Shown: piece after piece, positions 10,870 through 22,037 of the stretch
How the letters are laid out: every line of letters starts with the position of its first letter
How positions within the stretch are numbered: the first letter of the stretch is position 1
Source of the DNA: Tetraselmis striata
Taxonomy: Eukaryota; Chlorophyta; Chlorodendrophyceae; Chlorodendrales; Chlorodendraceae
DNA: 64,000 nt
Direction of reading: 5' to 3'
NCBI GenBank assembly: GCA_006384855.1
Contig: VCJN01002130.1
Location: 52,086-116,085, forward strand
The notes under the pieces: model-generated
What the model was told of the DNA's origin: nothing
What the model saw: only the letters and a program-made list of their open reading frames with translations
The model's database searches: none
Position numbers and translations under genes: made by a program

Positions 10870-13700
10870 ATGACTGCTGCGGCTTTTTCAGCGGCGTGGC
10901 ACGAGTCCATGTGCCCTCGCCGCCACCTTCATGACGAGGCCGCGCACGCCAAGGAGGCGCACGACCATCACCACCACCACCACGCCGACGGCAACCCCTG
11001 CAAAGCCGACAAGGAGCGCCCCGCGTGCAGCAACCGGGCCTGCAGGGCCTGCAAGCCGGCAACCTGCCCGGTCTGCCTGGTGATGATGTCGATGATGCTG
11101 CTTCTCTCGCCGCCGTCCGCAGCGGCGGCGGCCGGGTGCGGCGGCCACGGCGCTGTGCTCGGCGGTGTCGGCGGCGGCGGTGCGTGCGCGTGTCATCCCG
11201 GCTACGCCCCGGCCGGGGGCACCTGCACCGCGGCGCCCGACGCCCCAGGAAGCTGGCCGCTTCGTTTCGCCGACGGCGCTGAGAGCCCCGAGGAGCATAT
11301 GTGGGAGCTGATGAGCAAGCCCGGCGACGCGCCGCTGGACGCTGACGAGGCGGTCCGGATGATGGACATGATGAGGTAGGAATGCTGCGTGTCCAAACGC
11401 TTTTACAAGCCCCGTAAGCTAACCCCCCACCCCCACTCCCCACCCCCCGCCCACACACACACACCCGTCGGGCCCGTTCCCGCTGATCCCATTTCTGTCG
11501 GTATATTAGATTTCCGATCGGTCGTCGGACCGGTAGCCACTTTCCGCCAACCGGCTCGGGAAGCTCGGGAACTCGCCGAGACCAGGCGTCGATATGCTGC
11601 TATACGCGGTCGCTGTCTGACTTGTGCACGATCGCTGCCGCTTCCAGTGGCATTTACATCGAGGAGGAGCACGACGAGCACGACCACGATGCGCGCGACC
11701 CTGACGAGAACGCCCACGATGAGCACGACCACGATGAGCACGCCCACGAGGAGCCTGGCCATGATGAGGCTGCCCACAATGAGCACGACCACGATGAGCA
11801 CGCCCAGGAGGAGCCTGGCCATGACGAGAACGCCCACGATGAGCACGCCCACGATGAGCTTGACCATGACGAACACGCCCACGATGACCCCGACCACGAT
11901 GAGCACGCTGACGCGGAGTGCAGCGGACACGGGCACCTGCATGACAGTGTGTGCCACTGTGACGATGGCTGGGTCACCAGCAGCGCCAATGCCACGCTAT
12001 GCGTGCCGCCCTCAGCTGGTCGCCGCAGGCTGGCTCAGGAGGTAGACCCCAGCGCCACCTGCCATGTCTCATGCCATACCTCCCTCGATCTAGCATACAT
12101 TATTTCGTGTCTGAGCGCTGTGGATGCGCCCCTTTGCTTCACAGATGTGTGGCGGCCACGGACACGTCTCTGGGAGCAGCTGCCATTGCGAATCTGGTTA
12201 CGAGCAGGACCCTGCCAACGCCTTGAATTGCATTGCCTCCGGCACCTCTGGTGAGCGCAGCGCTGTCCCTCGCCATGCCTGCCCGTGATTGAACCAGTGC
12301 CCTGCGTGTCGCCTCAACCGCTCATTGCGCTGAACCCCCCCCCCCCCCCCCCCCCCGCGTCCTCCTTCGATGCTGCTGCTTCACAGCCCCTGCAGCAGGT
12401 GGCGCTACCCAATGGACCCTCACCGCCGCCGACATCATCGCAGCTGCCGGCGCCAACGGCGTCCTGGCCATGCAGGACCTGAGTAAGGCGCTGCCGCTGA
12501 TTGCCTCGTGCCAGATGGATCCCAGCTGCTCGCTGCAGACTGCGCAAGTGACGTCCTCAGGAGACCCCCACGACCACGCGGGCGAAGGCGAGGGTGTGGC
12601 CATCTGGATGGCGGCGGTAGCAGCCATCAGCTTCTTTGTCATCCCCATTGTCTGCGCAGCCACGCCTTTCTGGATGTCCCGCGTGGTCAGCGATGACACG
12701 TTCACCATGCTGTTCTCCCTGGGCAACTGCTTCTCTGCGGGTCTCATGTTTTCGCTGGGCATCATGCACATCGTGCCCGAGACCATGGAGGCCCAGTATG
12801 CCGGTCCCCATGGACTACCCGCTCAACTTCTTGCTCATCGTCGTCGGCTTCTTCGTCACGCTGTTTCTGGAGCAGATTCCGTCCGCCCACATCAGCAGCC
12901 CGATCCTGCATATGAAGTCCGTGGCGAGCGTTAAGAAGGTGCAGTCCATGATGCGGAGCATGAGGAACACCATTTCGTGCAAAGCACTCTCGCTGTCCAG
13001 CCACGGGCGCTCCAAGAAGGCGTCCAGCAAGGCGGTCGTGGGCCCCTGCTGCGACAGGGAGCACGCTCCCGAGGCGGCCGGCCTGGAGGCTGGTACCCCG
13101 CCGGTACAGGAAGCGTGTGTGAAGGCCTCACCGCCCGGCGCCCTGGAGCGCGCCAACAGCCTCATGCCTGTGTTTGTTTTCTTCGTCGCGAGCCAGTTCC
13201 ACGCGTGCCTGGAGGCCACATTTGTGGGTGTGACCAGCTCCAGCACAGACTTCTGGATCATCTTTGGCGCCGTTGCGGTCCACAAGGCCTTTGTTTCGCT
13301 GACCTTTGGCATGAAGGTCTACACCGTCTGGGGGGTGTCGGATAGCTGCCAGCGCTGGACCCTCGGCGCCATCTCCCTGATTTGGGCCCTGCTTCCCGCG
13401 CTCTGCCTGGTCATCGGCTACGCCGTCTCCGCAAGCATCAACGCCATGGCCCTGCTGGTGCTAACCTCGCTCGCGGCTGGCACGTTCCTGTACATCGGCA
13501 GCTTTGAGATCTTGTCCGAGGAGTTTGAGCATGCGCACACGGCCGGGGAGTGCGCGGACGCCTGCGGTGATCCTCTGGCGCCACCTCAGCAGACGGGCGC
13601 CTGGGGCACCAAGCCCTCGCACCGCTACAACAAGTTCCTGGCCATCATCATCGGTGTGGGAGTTGTGTCTCTCATGGCCCTCGTCCCGCACAAGCACTAA
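10870..13700 (+). CDS. ZIP-family zinc/iron transporter with His-rich, EGF-like N-terminal region (frameshifted)
   Basis: Predicted metal-ion transporter moving Zn2+ or a similar ion into the cytosol across a membrane. Exons: 10870-11375, 11648-12041, 12145-12250, 12387-13700 (about 772 aa if the frameshift is ignored). The last exon carries the ZIP core: several membrane helices from about residue 407, the helix-4 motif HACLEATFVG (about 13197) and the helix-5 motif VHKAFVSLTFG (about 13280), both matching the family's metal site. A long His-rich loop-like segment in exon 2 repeats H-D-E-H units. Three Cys modules of the type CGGHG...C.C..GY...C occur, one in each of the first three exons. 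A hydrophobic stretch (MMSMMLLLSPPSAAAAAG, about 11082) looks like a signal peptide, so translation may start there and not at 10870. One extra C within 12806-12809 shifts the frame between AQYAGP and MDYPLNFLL. The family is certain; the start is not. Confidence 0.88.
11701..11850 (+). repeat. 60-bp coding tandem repeat (His-rich)
   Basis: A 60-bp (20-residue) unit is repeated about 2.5 times in exon 2 of the ZIP gene. It encodes variants of HDEHAHEEPGHDE. The reading frame is kept, so copy number can change without breaking the protein. The His/Asp/Glu content suits metal binding. Confidence 0.85.
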
Positions 13701-14400
13701 GCCTGCGCGCGGCGAGCGATGCTATCCCGCCGCCACCGGCCCGCGCATGTTGTGCAGGCTTTAAGACAGGCTGTAGAACGGCCAGTTCAGGGCAGTTGCT
13801 GCGCTAGAGCGCTAGAACACTTCCACAGAGCGGGTGTAAGGACGTAGTCAGTCTCACTCGCAGTCTTGTGTGCGGCTCAGTCGCTGCATGCGGATGTCTT
13901 GAAGTGCCCATCCCAAATGCAGCGCCGTCTTCCGCGACAGCATCCCATAATAATCAGCATGCCATGCAACTGATACCTCCTATCCGCCCGCCATGCAAGT
14001 GAATTGGTGTATTTGTTGCTGGGGCGTCGGTTACAAATGTGAAACCAGGGGCACGGCATACGTGCCTTGAATCCGGTGTTTTTGAATGGCAATTGATCCA
14101 TACATACCAGGCCGTGTACCAGCGCTGTCCTGGTAACGACAGGGCCCCGGCATTGGAGTGTATACGCCTTGGAGGAGGGCTCTGTGGCTCATCTTGAGGT
14201 CATGCGGCACTTTTCTTTGCGGGACGCCGTCTGTTGCTTGAGGTGGGGGTGGGGTGGTGTGTGTGCGTGTGTGTTGGGGGGGGGGGGGGGGAGGGGGTTA
14301 TGGAACACTTATATGTGCATATATACATATATTTCTATACTACATGTATATAAAGAAGCCCATAAATAAATAATGTAACACATTTGTCTAAACTTATAAA

Positions 14401-14471
<71 letters not shown>

Positions 14472-14786
14472 CAACACTCGAGAGCACCGCAATGTTTTCC
14501 GACGTAGCAGACATGTACAGTGCCAGCACAGGCATGTTGTGATTGCACATGCACAGGATTTAGCAAAACGTGCTCAAGTATGTACAGGTATGACGGGCAC
14601 GGTCGCCATGACTCAAAATCGCCATGACATCCGCCGCTGCTCAGGATTATTACAGCGAGCATCGGCGAGTTGAGCACTGTGTGGCATGGAGAGCAGACAC
14701 AGCCGCTGCTCCCCAACACTCCAGCGCTTCCCAATTTCATGCTGAGCGCCTACCAGTGCCGGCCAGAGCTGCGGAGCGGCCGTCGC
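13701..14786. other. Convergent intergenic region between ZIP and Cgi121
   Basis: It holds the 3' flanks of the two convergent genes, a poly-G run near 14275-14291 and a long GT microsatellite (next entry). No gene was seen. Confidence 0.6.
14402..14470. repeat. (GT)n microsatellite, about 34 units
   Basis: A nearly pure GT dinucleotide run of about 68 bp. Confidence 0.97.
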
Positions 14787-15951
14787 TCAGCAGTCCCTTG
14801 CGGCTATCCGCATCGCGATGGCGTCCACCTGCGTCCCAATCCTCAGCTCATCCTGCGACAGCTTGTAGCTCTGCGGTCGCGGCACAGCGCGGGGGGCATG
14901 CCGTCAGACACCCCCTCACGTTGGTGTGCCATCAGTGCATGCAACCAGAAGGGCATGTGACATGGCACCTTCTTGATGCCTTTGCTGTCCGATAAGCTGG
15001 GCAGGGTCTCCAGCGGCGCCTCCTTGCCGTCCACGAGCTTCGACACCGCCGCCATCTGCACGCGCACCGGAATGATAAATAAATATACCCCAACGGACGC
15101 ACCAGCAGCGGAGCGCCTGCCCGGGGACTGGTACCTCCTCGTCGGTGGCGTCGAATCGCGCGACGAGCAGGTGCGCGGTGCCCTCTGATACGCCCCAGCG
15201 CTTCAGCGTCTCGGAGATCTAGCAGGGGAAAATGAGGCACGCTCAGGAATGACGTGCGGGATCTCTCGCAGGGGTCGCCGGGGGGAGGAAATCCCGGGAT
15301 ATTGGCAGAGGGCAGCTCGGGGAACGGATGCCAAGTCGAGCAGGCGATGGTGGGCGGGCTGGCAGGCGGGCGCGCCCACGTGCTTGGAGCCCGAGGTGTT
15401 GTACACCAGCTCGGAGTGGAGCGAGCGCGTGAGGATCTTGCCGCGCGCCTCCCCCAGCAGCGCCTTCATGGCCGCCAGGTGCAGCACGAAGAGGTCGGGC
15501 ACCTGGGGGGGCGCATTGAAGGTCAGCTCTAGCAGGGAGTGAGCGCGCTGCCGCGTAGCACGTATGAGTGTGATAACGCTGACATGTGGTAAAGAAAGCC
15601 ATGGCCCACGGTGCATGCAAAGGAGCTGCTCAAGCATGATGGGTGACATAGATTGGTCGGTGGAGGGCTGCCTGACCAGTGCCGCATTGACGAAGGCCGC
15701 CTCCACAGTGTGCGAGTCTGAGATGATGCCCTCCTTGATCTCCCTGGCCGACCATCCGCAACAATGTTCCGTCCGTGAGGGCCGGCTCATTCCAGATGGA
15801 GGCAGGTGCGCAGGTGCGCAAGGCGATGGGGCGGGGGGGGGGGGGGGGGGGGGGGGGGGGTCGTCCCGCACCCGCCGTTCTTCACATCGGTGAACAGCTT
15901 GACGGTCAAGCTCCGGGAGGGGAAGGCTTCAAACTGGAGAGTGGCCGCCAT
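14787..15951 (-). CDS. CGI121: EKC/KEOPS complex subunit Cgi121 (TPRKB-like)
   Basis: Small subunit of the KEOPS complex, which makes the t6A modification on ANN-decoding tRNAs and affects telomeres in yeast. Six minus-strand exons: 15951-15872, 15743-15677, 15502-15380, 15218-15135, 15055-14969, 14870-14787. All join in phase and give 174 aa, the usual family length. It opens with MAATLQFEAFPSRSLTVKLF then TDVKNGG. The hallmark is ILTRSLHSELVYNTSGSKH followed by ISETLKRWGVSEGTAHLLVA (about residues 69-110), where Cgi121 proteins carry a TR-L-H/T-E-x-x-x-N-x-S motif. The C-terminus SYKLSQDELRIGTQVDAIA and the -RIAARDC end also fit. Intron 1 has a 30-base C run on the coding strand. It is divergent from MAK16. 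I am confident of the family. Confidence 0.88.
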
Positions 15952-16334
15952 CTAGCGCGTCCAGTTCCTGACGCATCAGCGCCAGCGGCAGTCTAGTGCG
16001 CGGTGCGGTCCCGGCAGCAGAATTGGACGTTGATGGCTGCTGGCTCCCACAGCTTGGAAAGTTCTTTATTTCTTTATGGGTCGAGGAGCCGCCGCCGCTG
16101 CGAGGTCGTCTCCTACAAGGGGCGCGGTGACAACACGGGCCGAGGTAGGCTGCACTCGAGGATACCGATGAGTCTCTATGACTCTTAAACCGACCTGACT
16201 GGGGACGGACAGACAGGTAAGTTGCTGCTATGGGTACCCTGTGTGTGTCGGGTGATGCTATAGCTGGCCTGATGGTGTGCACCGCGCGCGTGGGAGGGGA
16301 CAGGGTGGGGGGCGGTAGTGCAGTACAGGTAGAA

Positions 16335-16436
16335 GAGGGTCTGCGCTTCAGGTTGTTAGTAGGGTATAGTTAGGGCATTTGGGACGTTTAGGGTTTGGTT
16401 TTACCCTAAAGCCCTAAACCCTAAAACTCTAAACAA
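16335..16436. promoter_or_regulatory. Telo-box cluster in the bidirectional Cgi121/MAK16 spacer
   Basis: The spacer between the divergent starts (15952-16841) contains gtttagggtttgg at about 16389 and, inverted, accctaaagccctaaaccct and taaaactctaaac to 16436. These are telo-boxes (AAACCCTAA and its complement). In plants such boxes are common in promoters of ribosomal-protein and ribosome-biogenesis genes, which suits MAK16. They are about 410-500 bp upstream of the MAK16 ATG and about 390-480 bp from the Cgi121 ATG. Whether they act here is inference. Confidence 0.5.
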
Positions 16437-16841
16437 CGAGGACGGCGCGCGCCGCCCGATCTTCGCGATCGCCAGCGCGCCGGCGGCGCCGACCTGTTTT
16501 GTCGCCGTCGTCGCGACCGCCGCAGCAGCCGCGAACAAGGAATCGACAGCAGCCGTCGCCGCCACGCCAAAGCCCGACGGGATCAACACCCTTCCGGCGT
16601 CACCAAGCCAATACAGCCTTCCCGTCACCTTTCACTCCAACCAGCCCCTTCCATCGCACCGTCGACGAGGTTGGCCCGTACTGGTAGAGCGGAGGCGCGG
16701 CGGACTTCGGACGGCCAGCGACAGCAGCGCGGCGGGCCGACGGCGGCGGATTCCACTTCCACTTCCAGGGACAGCAGGGCGGCAGGGGAGCAGGGGGGCA
16801 GGGGGGCAGGGAGGCGGAACGAGGCGGTCTGAGGCGTCGGG

Positions 16842-18762
16842 ATGCAGCACGACGAGGTTATATGGCAGGTACGGCGCGCTGTGGTGGCCGGCAGGATTGC
16901 CGTGCCGCGGCGCTCACACGACAGATAGCGGCGAGATACAATTCCAGTAGTGGATGGGTGCAATAATTAAATGCTGTGCAGTTAGGAGGGCAGCGGCTGA
17001 GTGGCATTGTGCTACTCGTATGGGCGGTGGGGCGGCTGGTGGACATGCTGCGTGGTGGAGTTTCTCAGGGGCTCACCCTGGCTGTGTCCCGCTGATGTCC
17101 CGCCGCAGTGCATCAACTACGGCCACTGCAGCTTCAAGTCCAAGACCAAGACGCAAAACTTCTGCCGCAATGAGTACAACGTGACGGGGCTGTGCAACCG
17201 CAGCTCCTGCCCGCTGGCCAACAGCCGCTATGCGACCATCCGGGAGGAGAAGGGCCGCTGCTACCTCTACCTGAAGACCATCGAGCGCGCGCACAGCCCC
17301 AAGAACCTCTGGCAGAAAATAAAGCTCAAAAAGAGCTACGCGCAGGCAAGTGGCGCCCCCGCCTGTGGCCCCTGCCGGAGAAGGGAGCGCGGAGGGGGGA
17401 TGGCGATGCCGGCGTGGATACGCCCCCACCCCATAACATGTTGGTTGGGTTCATTCGCGTGTCGCAAAGAGATTGAATAGTTTGGCACCACCGAGCCCCC
17501 CGGCGGCCCGTTCTTTATTCGTGCTAAATTCCTTGATGAATGTAGTGTGCTCTTCTTTGCGAGGCGGTCAGGAAGAATACTGTATAGCTAGCCCAAAGCG
17601 GGGTCACGGTATGGCCTTGCCCTGGGCAGCTCGGGATGGCTATAGCCCCTGCCCTGCCAGGGTTGGGCGTGGCGAGGTGGATGGGGCATGACGTGCGGGC
17701 GGTGGCGGTGGTTTCGGCAGGCGCTGGAGCAGGTGGACTCCCACCTGCAGTACTTCCCCAAGTTCCTCACGCACAAGAACAAGCAGCGCCTCACCAAAAT
17801 CACGCAGTACCTCATCCGCATGCGCAAGCTGGCGAAAAAGTCGACGCCGGCGCTGATGACGATGCCGGCGCGCAAGGAGAAGCAGCTGGCTCGCAAGGAG
17901 GCGCGCGCGGAGAAGGTGGCGGAGCTGGAGAAGGCGATCGAGAAGGAGCTGCTCGACCGGCTCAAGAACGGCACTTACGGCGACATCTACAACTTCCCCG
18001 CCAAGCAGTACGAAAAGGCGAGCCCCCCCCCCCCCCCCCCCCGCCCCCCCCCCACCCCGCCCCGGTGTCTTCTCGCTATGACATCGCCTGTATCTGAACG
18101 AATCTTCAGGCCCTCGCGCATCGGCGACTGAGCCCGATTCTCGGCTCACGTGCAGGCGCTGGATGCGGAGGAGGTGGAAGAGGAGGACGACCTGGAGTTT
18201 GTGGAGGACGAGGAGGAAGAGGAGGAGGAGGAGGTGCGGCGGCAATGGCGGCGTCGGCGTTCCAGACCTGCGCCGTGCCTGCATCAATGCTGGGAGGGGA
18301 GAAGGAGGGGGGGTGCGGAGGTGGCCCTGTGCTGGGTGTGCGGCTGATGCAGCCTGCCGGGGCGCGGGCGCTGCAGGAGGCGGAGCTGGTGTCGGACTTT
18401 GAGGAGAGCGAGGACGACATGGAGGACAACCTAGACGAGGGCATCGACTACGACGACGAGTTCTTCAGCGACGAGGAGGGCGAGGAGGGCAGCGGTGCGC
18501 GCCGCCCCCGCTGCCATGGCACACCCTCGGGCCGCACGCCGGGAGGAGCGCGGCTGGGGCCTCGAGCGCGGCTGCGGCGGTGCGTTGTCGGGCTGCGCGC
18601 TCACCCGCCGGTGGATGTGCAGGAACGTCGGACGAGGAGGCGGAGGAGAAGCCCACCAAGCGCAAGCCGCCGGCCAAGCCCAAGGCGGGCAAGAAACCCA
18701 AGCGGCGGCATGTGGAAATCGAGTACGAGGAGGAGATGGAGAGGGTGCGGGCCAAGGCGTGA
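16842..18762 (+). CDS. MAK16: MAK16 ribosome-biogenesis factor
   Basis: Nucleolar protein needed for 60S subunit assembly (with the RPF1/NSA1/RRP1 module in yeast). Six exons: 16842-16868, 17109-17345, 17721-18017, 18156-18233, 18377-18494, 18623-18762, giving 298 aa, close to the family length. It begins MQHDEVIWQ. The N-terminal domain has [20 protein letters not shown] and [20 protein letters not shown] with the conserved cysteines, then [38 protein letters not shown] and [19 protein letters not shown]. The tail is acidic (long Glu/Asp runs) and then Lys-rich, ending [19 protein letters not shown], as in MAK16 orthologues. Introns 2 and 3 use GC donors (CAG|GCAAGT and AAG|GCGAGC). A poly-C run follows the donor of intron 3. 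Function is well established for the family. Confidence 0.95.
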
Positions 18763-19609
18763 GCGGAGGAGGAATTACCCCCCCCCCCCCCCCCCCCCCC
18801 CTGGACCCCACCATCTGCCTCCCATCCTCTTAGCCAAAGCGTGCCGCTGCTGCATAGGGCGCCCGCATCGCTGTAATTGCCAATAGCCACCACCTTGCCG
18901 CGCAACGATGACTACGTGCGCTAGAATCACCCAAAGTTAAGAGTGCCCGAAATGAACCGGCCAAAAGAAAACTGAGAGCAATGTAGAGGAACCCGTAGGT
19001 GAACCCAGCCACCAATCGGCCCAGCTCCTCCAGCTTGGGGACAGCCCCCCCCCCTCCCCAGAGCAGATGGAGGCCAAGGAAGACCGGGTCCCATCGGCAC
19101 GAAGTTCCTCCATAGTAATTTGAAATTTCTTCCAACTTTGTTTCCCGCTTGGTCTTTGATGCTAAGCAGGGCAGCTGTCTTATGGCCCGGCCGCACGAAC
19201 CCACATAGAGTCCACTCATGAAAGCGCGTAGCGTGCAGCCCTCTGAAGGCCAGGTCTCATAGTACTGTGGACAGTGGCCGACACGCGCAGCAGAGGAACG
19301 GAGCGCACCCGAGCCATCGGCTGACGAAACTCGGCCGGTGACGCTGTCGGTTCCGCTGGCCAGTGGGCGCAAAGGCCCTCCGTCGCCACGGTGACATGGC
19401 CAAGCCGTGGGGTGATGTCTTCGTGGGCGATGCCTTGCCGCGGAATCATCAGGTAGCAGAAAGGAGCAGGTCGGGGACAGGAAGTTTCCCTGGCAACCCT
19501 CTCGGAGTACGTCATACGCGTACTCCCATGCGGCATCAAGCGTTGCTCTCCTTGGGCTTCGAGCAGTTAGGTTTCAGCACGAGCGCCGACCCACTACCAG
19601 CAAAAGACG

Positions 19610-19640
<31 letters not shown>

Positions 19641-20235
19641 ACACACACACCTGAGCTCAACTCCCAATCATTCCAGTAACGGATTGATCAGGGTTATATT
19701 ATGAACAGTTTCTCGGCAACTTGAGGCTGGGGATGAACATGCGGGCCCTCCTGAGTCCACGCCCGCAGCGCCGATTGCTTAAACCACTCGCAAAAACAAG
19801 CGCCATCCCCACTCTGCAAACAGCGGGGCGGCGCCGAGCTTGCATCTGCGGGGGGCGCCGGAGCGCCATGCCCTGGCGCGATCCCGGCTCTATGCGGCGT
19901 AACGGAGCGGGGTGCCTCACAATTGGCGAGCCTCCACCAGCTCAGCGCCGCCTCGGTGTCTACGTTCCAGATAGCGGCGTACTTCGTTGCCCCTGCTCTG
20001 GGTGGGTGTGACCATCCCAGGCGGAAAGATCATCCAGTGCATGAAACATGCCCCACTCCTTCAATGACTCGCCTGCCAATGTATCACCGAGGCTGACATG
20101 CTACGAGTAGCCGAGCAGCGCCATTAAGCTATGTGTGGGTGCGTGGATGCCTGTGTGCCAGGGCATGCGCGCCGCTGCCAACATCTGCACCGGAAGCCTC
20201 ACCACCTCCCATATCCTGCGGTCAGCGTGCGTCTG
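18763..20235. other. Convergent intergenic region between MAK16 and the TFIIIC gene
   Basis: No supported gene. It contains poly-C runs at about 18777-18800 and 19609-19640. A 181-codon minus-strand open frame (19372-18830) has no recognisable family or splice pattern. Confidence 0.5.
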
Positions 20236-20592
20236 TTACGTGTCGCCCTCAGCGGTGGCCGCGCCGGCGTCTGTGCCCGTGTCTGCCGCAGGAGCACGCG
20301 CCGCTGCCGCCGGTCCCGCTTTACGAACCACGCGCGGCACATGGGGCAGCTGCCGGAACACCAGCCGGAGCTGCGTGCAGCCCTGGTAGCCGGCGTCGTC
20401 GCCGGCCCCCTCGAAGATCATCGCGCTGCCCAGTATCTCCTCGTACTGCCCCCGCCACACCGTGCCGTCCTCCAGCTCCAACTTGGGCGCGTCGGTGTCC
20501 AGTGCCTGCCGGAGCGCGAGCGCTTAGGCAGCAAGCAATGAGACGACACCCTGCGGCATGGCGGATAGCCGGGGGAGACCAGCAAAGAGTGG

Positions 20593-20625
<33 letters not shown>

Positions 20626-21270
20626 CGTCCCCACCGAGAACTTGTACCACATGTCCAGCTCAAGCACGTTCCGGGCTCTCTTCCCCTCCAGCTGCACCAG
20701 CAGGTACTGCATCTCCTCTGCGGCGCACGCGGCTGTCAGCAGCAGCAGCAGCAGCAGGTGCAGCAGCGCTCCCCACACCCTCCCACTCCCCCCAAGCCGC
20801 GCCATCCTTTGCCGGCGAGCCGCTTCGTCCGCGCCAGGTCGTGGATACTGCCCTGCCTGGCATCAAAGAGGAGACCTACCGTTGTGAGACGGGGAGGAGG
20901 AGGACGGCTGCCCACTGTCACCAGCCGCATCGCGGCCGGGTGCCGCTCGTTCCACAGGCGCGTCCTCGGGCACCGCACTCCTGGCAGCACCGTCGCCCTG
21001 CTGACTGCCGATTGGCGCAGCCGCTACCGATGCGTCGTCCTGCTGCTGCGGCGCCCCGCCGGCGACCCGCTCTGTCGCGGGGGCGGCAGGAGCCGACGCC
21101 GGCGCTGGGGCAGGGTCAGGGGAAGGGGTAACGGTGGGGGTGGGGGTCGGGGTGGGGGATGTGGCAGGGGGGCGCGCGTCGCCGTCCGGCTGCCGCGCTC
21201 CCACATCCGGGAGGGTCTGGCGGGTCGACATATCGCCGCACCGCCGCGCGGCCTCGCGTAATGCTGCCAC
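20236..21270 (-). CDS. TFIIIC tau55/GTF3C6-like subunit (triple-barrel domain)
   Basis: Probable subunit of TFIIIC, which binds internal promoters of tRNA genes and recruits TFIIIB and RNA polymerase III. Exons on the minus strand: 21270-20880, 20717-20635, 20505-20236 (247 aa, all in phase). Residues 1-130 are low-complexity, rich in Pro, Thr, Ala and Ser. The conserved part begins EEMQYLLVQLEGKRA and continues ALDTDAPKLELEDGTVWRG, QYEEILGSAMIFEGAGDD. The last matches the G-x-Y-E-x-x-L-G-T/S-x-x-I-F signature of the TFIIIC subunit 6 family. A short Ala-rich tail follows. Intron 2 has a roughly 30-base C run on the coding strand. A second ATG 13 codons in (MSTRQTL) is an alternative start. 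The domain assignment rests on motif recognition alone. Confidence 0.75.
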
Positions 21271-22037
21271 CTGGCGTTGCGCTCGCGTGCCAGGCGGGTC
21301 CAGTGGTTAGGCTCCAATGGATGCTGCGCTGTGGTAGCGCGGGCGCTCGAGTGCTGTGGATGAGGAGTTGGGCAGTGAATGGCCGCGATGAACGGCTGAT
21401 GCGTTCGTTGGGCTGCTGGGCCGATCATTGGCGGCCGCTGCTGCTGCGTGGCGGCCGGTGTTAGCTCACCCCTGGTGTTAGCCTCCTAGTGTTCCGCCCG
21501 GACCTAAGGATTACACGTAGAGGTACCCATCCAGTATAAGTTATTTAGATTATTAGCGACTATTACGTACGAATAATCCTTATCTTCAGATGATTCCATT
21601 ATAGAACAATGAGTATTAATAGAAGACTCATCGTTAGGGACATGGCCCATCGGCCCAACACCATCCGTGAATATCAGAGCATAAACGAAATGCGACGAAA
21701 TATATGATACGCCTCTGATACGCCCGGCGGAGTGCTGCTGCTGCTGCTGCTGTGCTGCCACCGAATCCTCACGGAGTCCATTAATCATCTGATGAGGGGT
21801 AGTTTCTCTATTACAGAAACCCTAGCTCCTAGCGCTAGATGAAATAAATCTGGCGACTGATGCGATATCCATCTAGAGGACCTTTCTGATTGCCTTTTAT
21901 TTTGGTGATTTCCGATATCGCCTTGTGCTGCTAGCTCATGTAAATAATATCCATCTAAGTTTCTCTATCTATACTCCAGCTAGAATTCTAGAGTTAGTCC
22001 GCGCCTTTTTGCAGTCTAGCAAGCAATAGTGTCGCAG
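21271..22037. promoter_or_regulatory. Divergent spacer between TFIIIC-like and YqaJ-like genes
   Basis: The spacer is 767 bp and becomes AT-rich after about 21510. It must hold the upstream regions of both genes. I saw no motif I can assign, apart from a short CTG/CAG repeat at 21733-21753. Confidence 0.4.

Noticed and set aside
15203-15871. A single 222-codon Cgi121 frame without introns
   Set aside because: It reads through introns as proline-rich filler; the six-exon model gives a complete protein of normal length.
16380-16436. A true interstitial telomere
   Set aside because: Only a few degenerate units in both orientations; it fits promoter telo-boxes better than an array.
18830-19372. 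A 181-codon minus-strand frame downstream of MAK16
   Set aside because: No family likeness, no splice context, and it overlaps the probable 3' flank.
20660-20805. A signal-peptide-like start (MARLGGSGRVWGALLHLLLL) on the minus strand
   Set aside because: It lies in intron 1 of the TFIIIC-like gene. The Leu run comes from a CAG/CTG repeat in the intron, and the exon 1 splice keeps phase.
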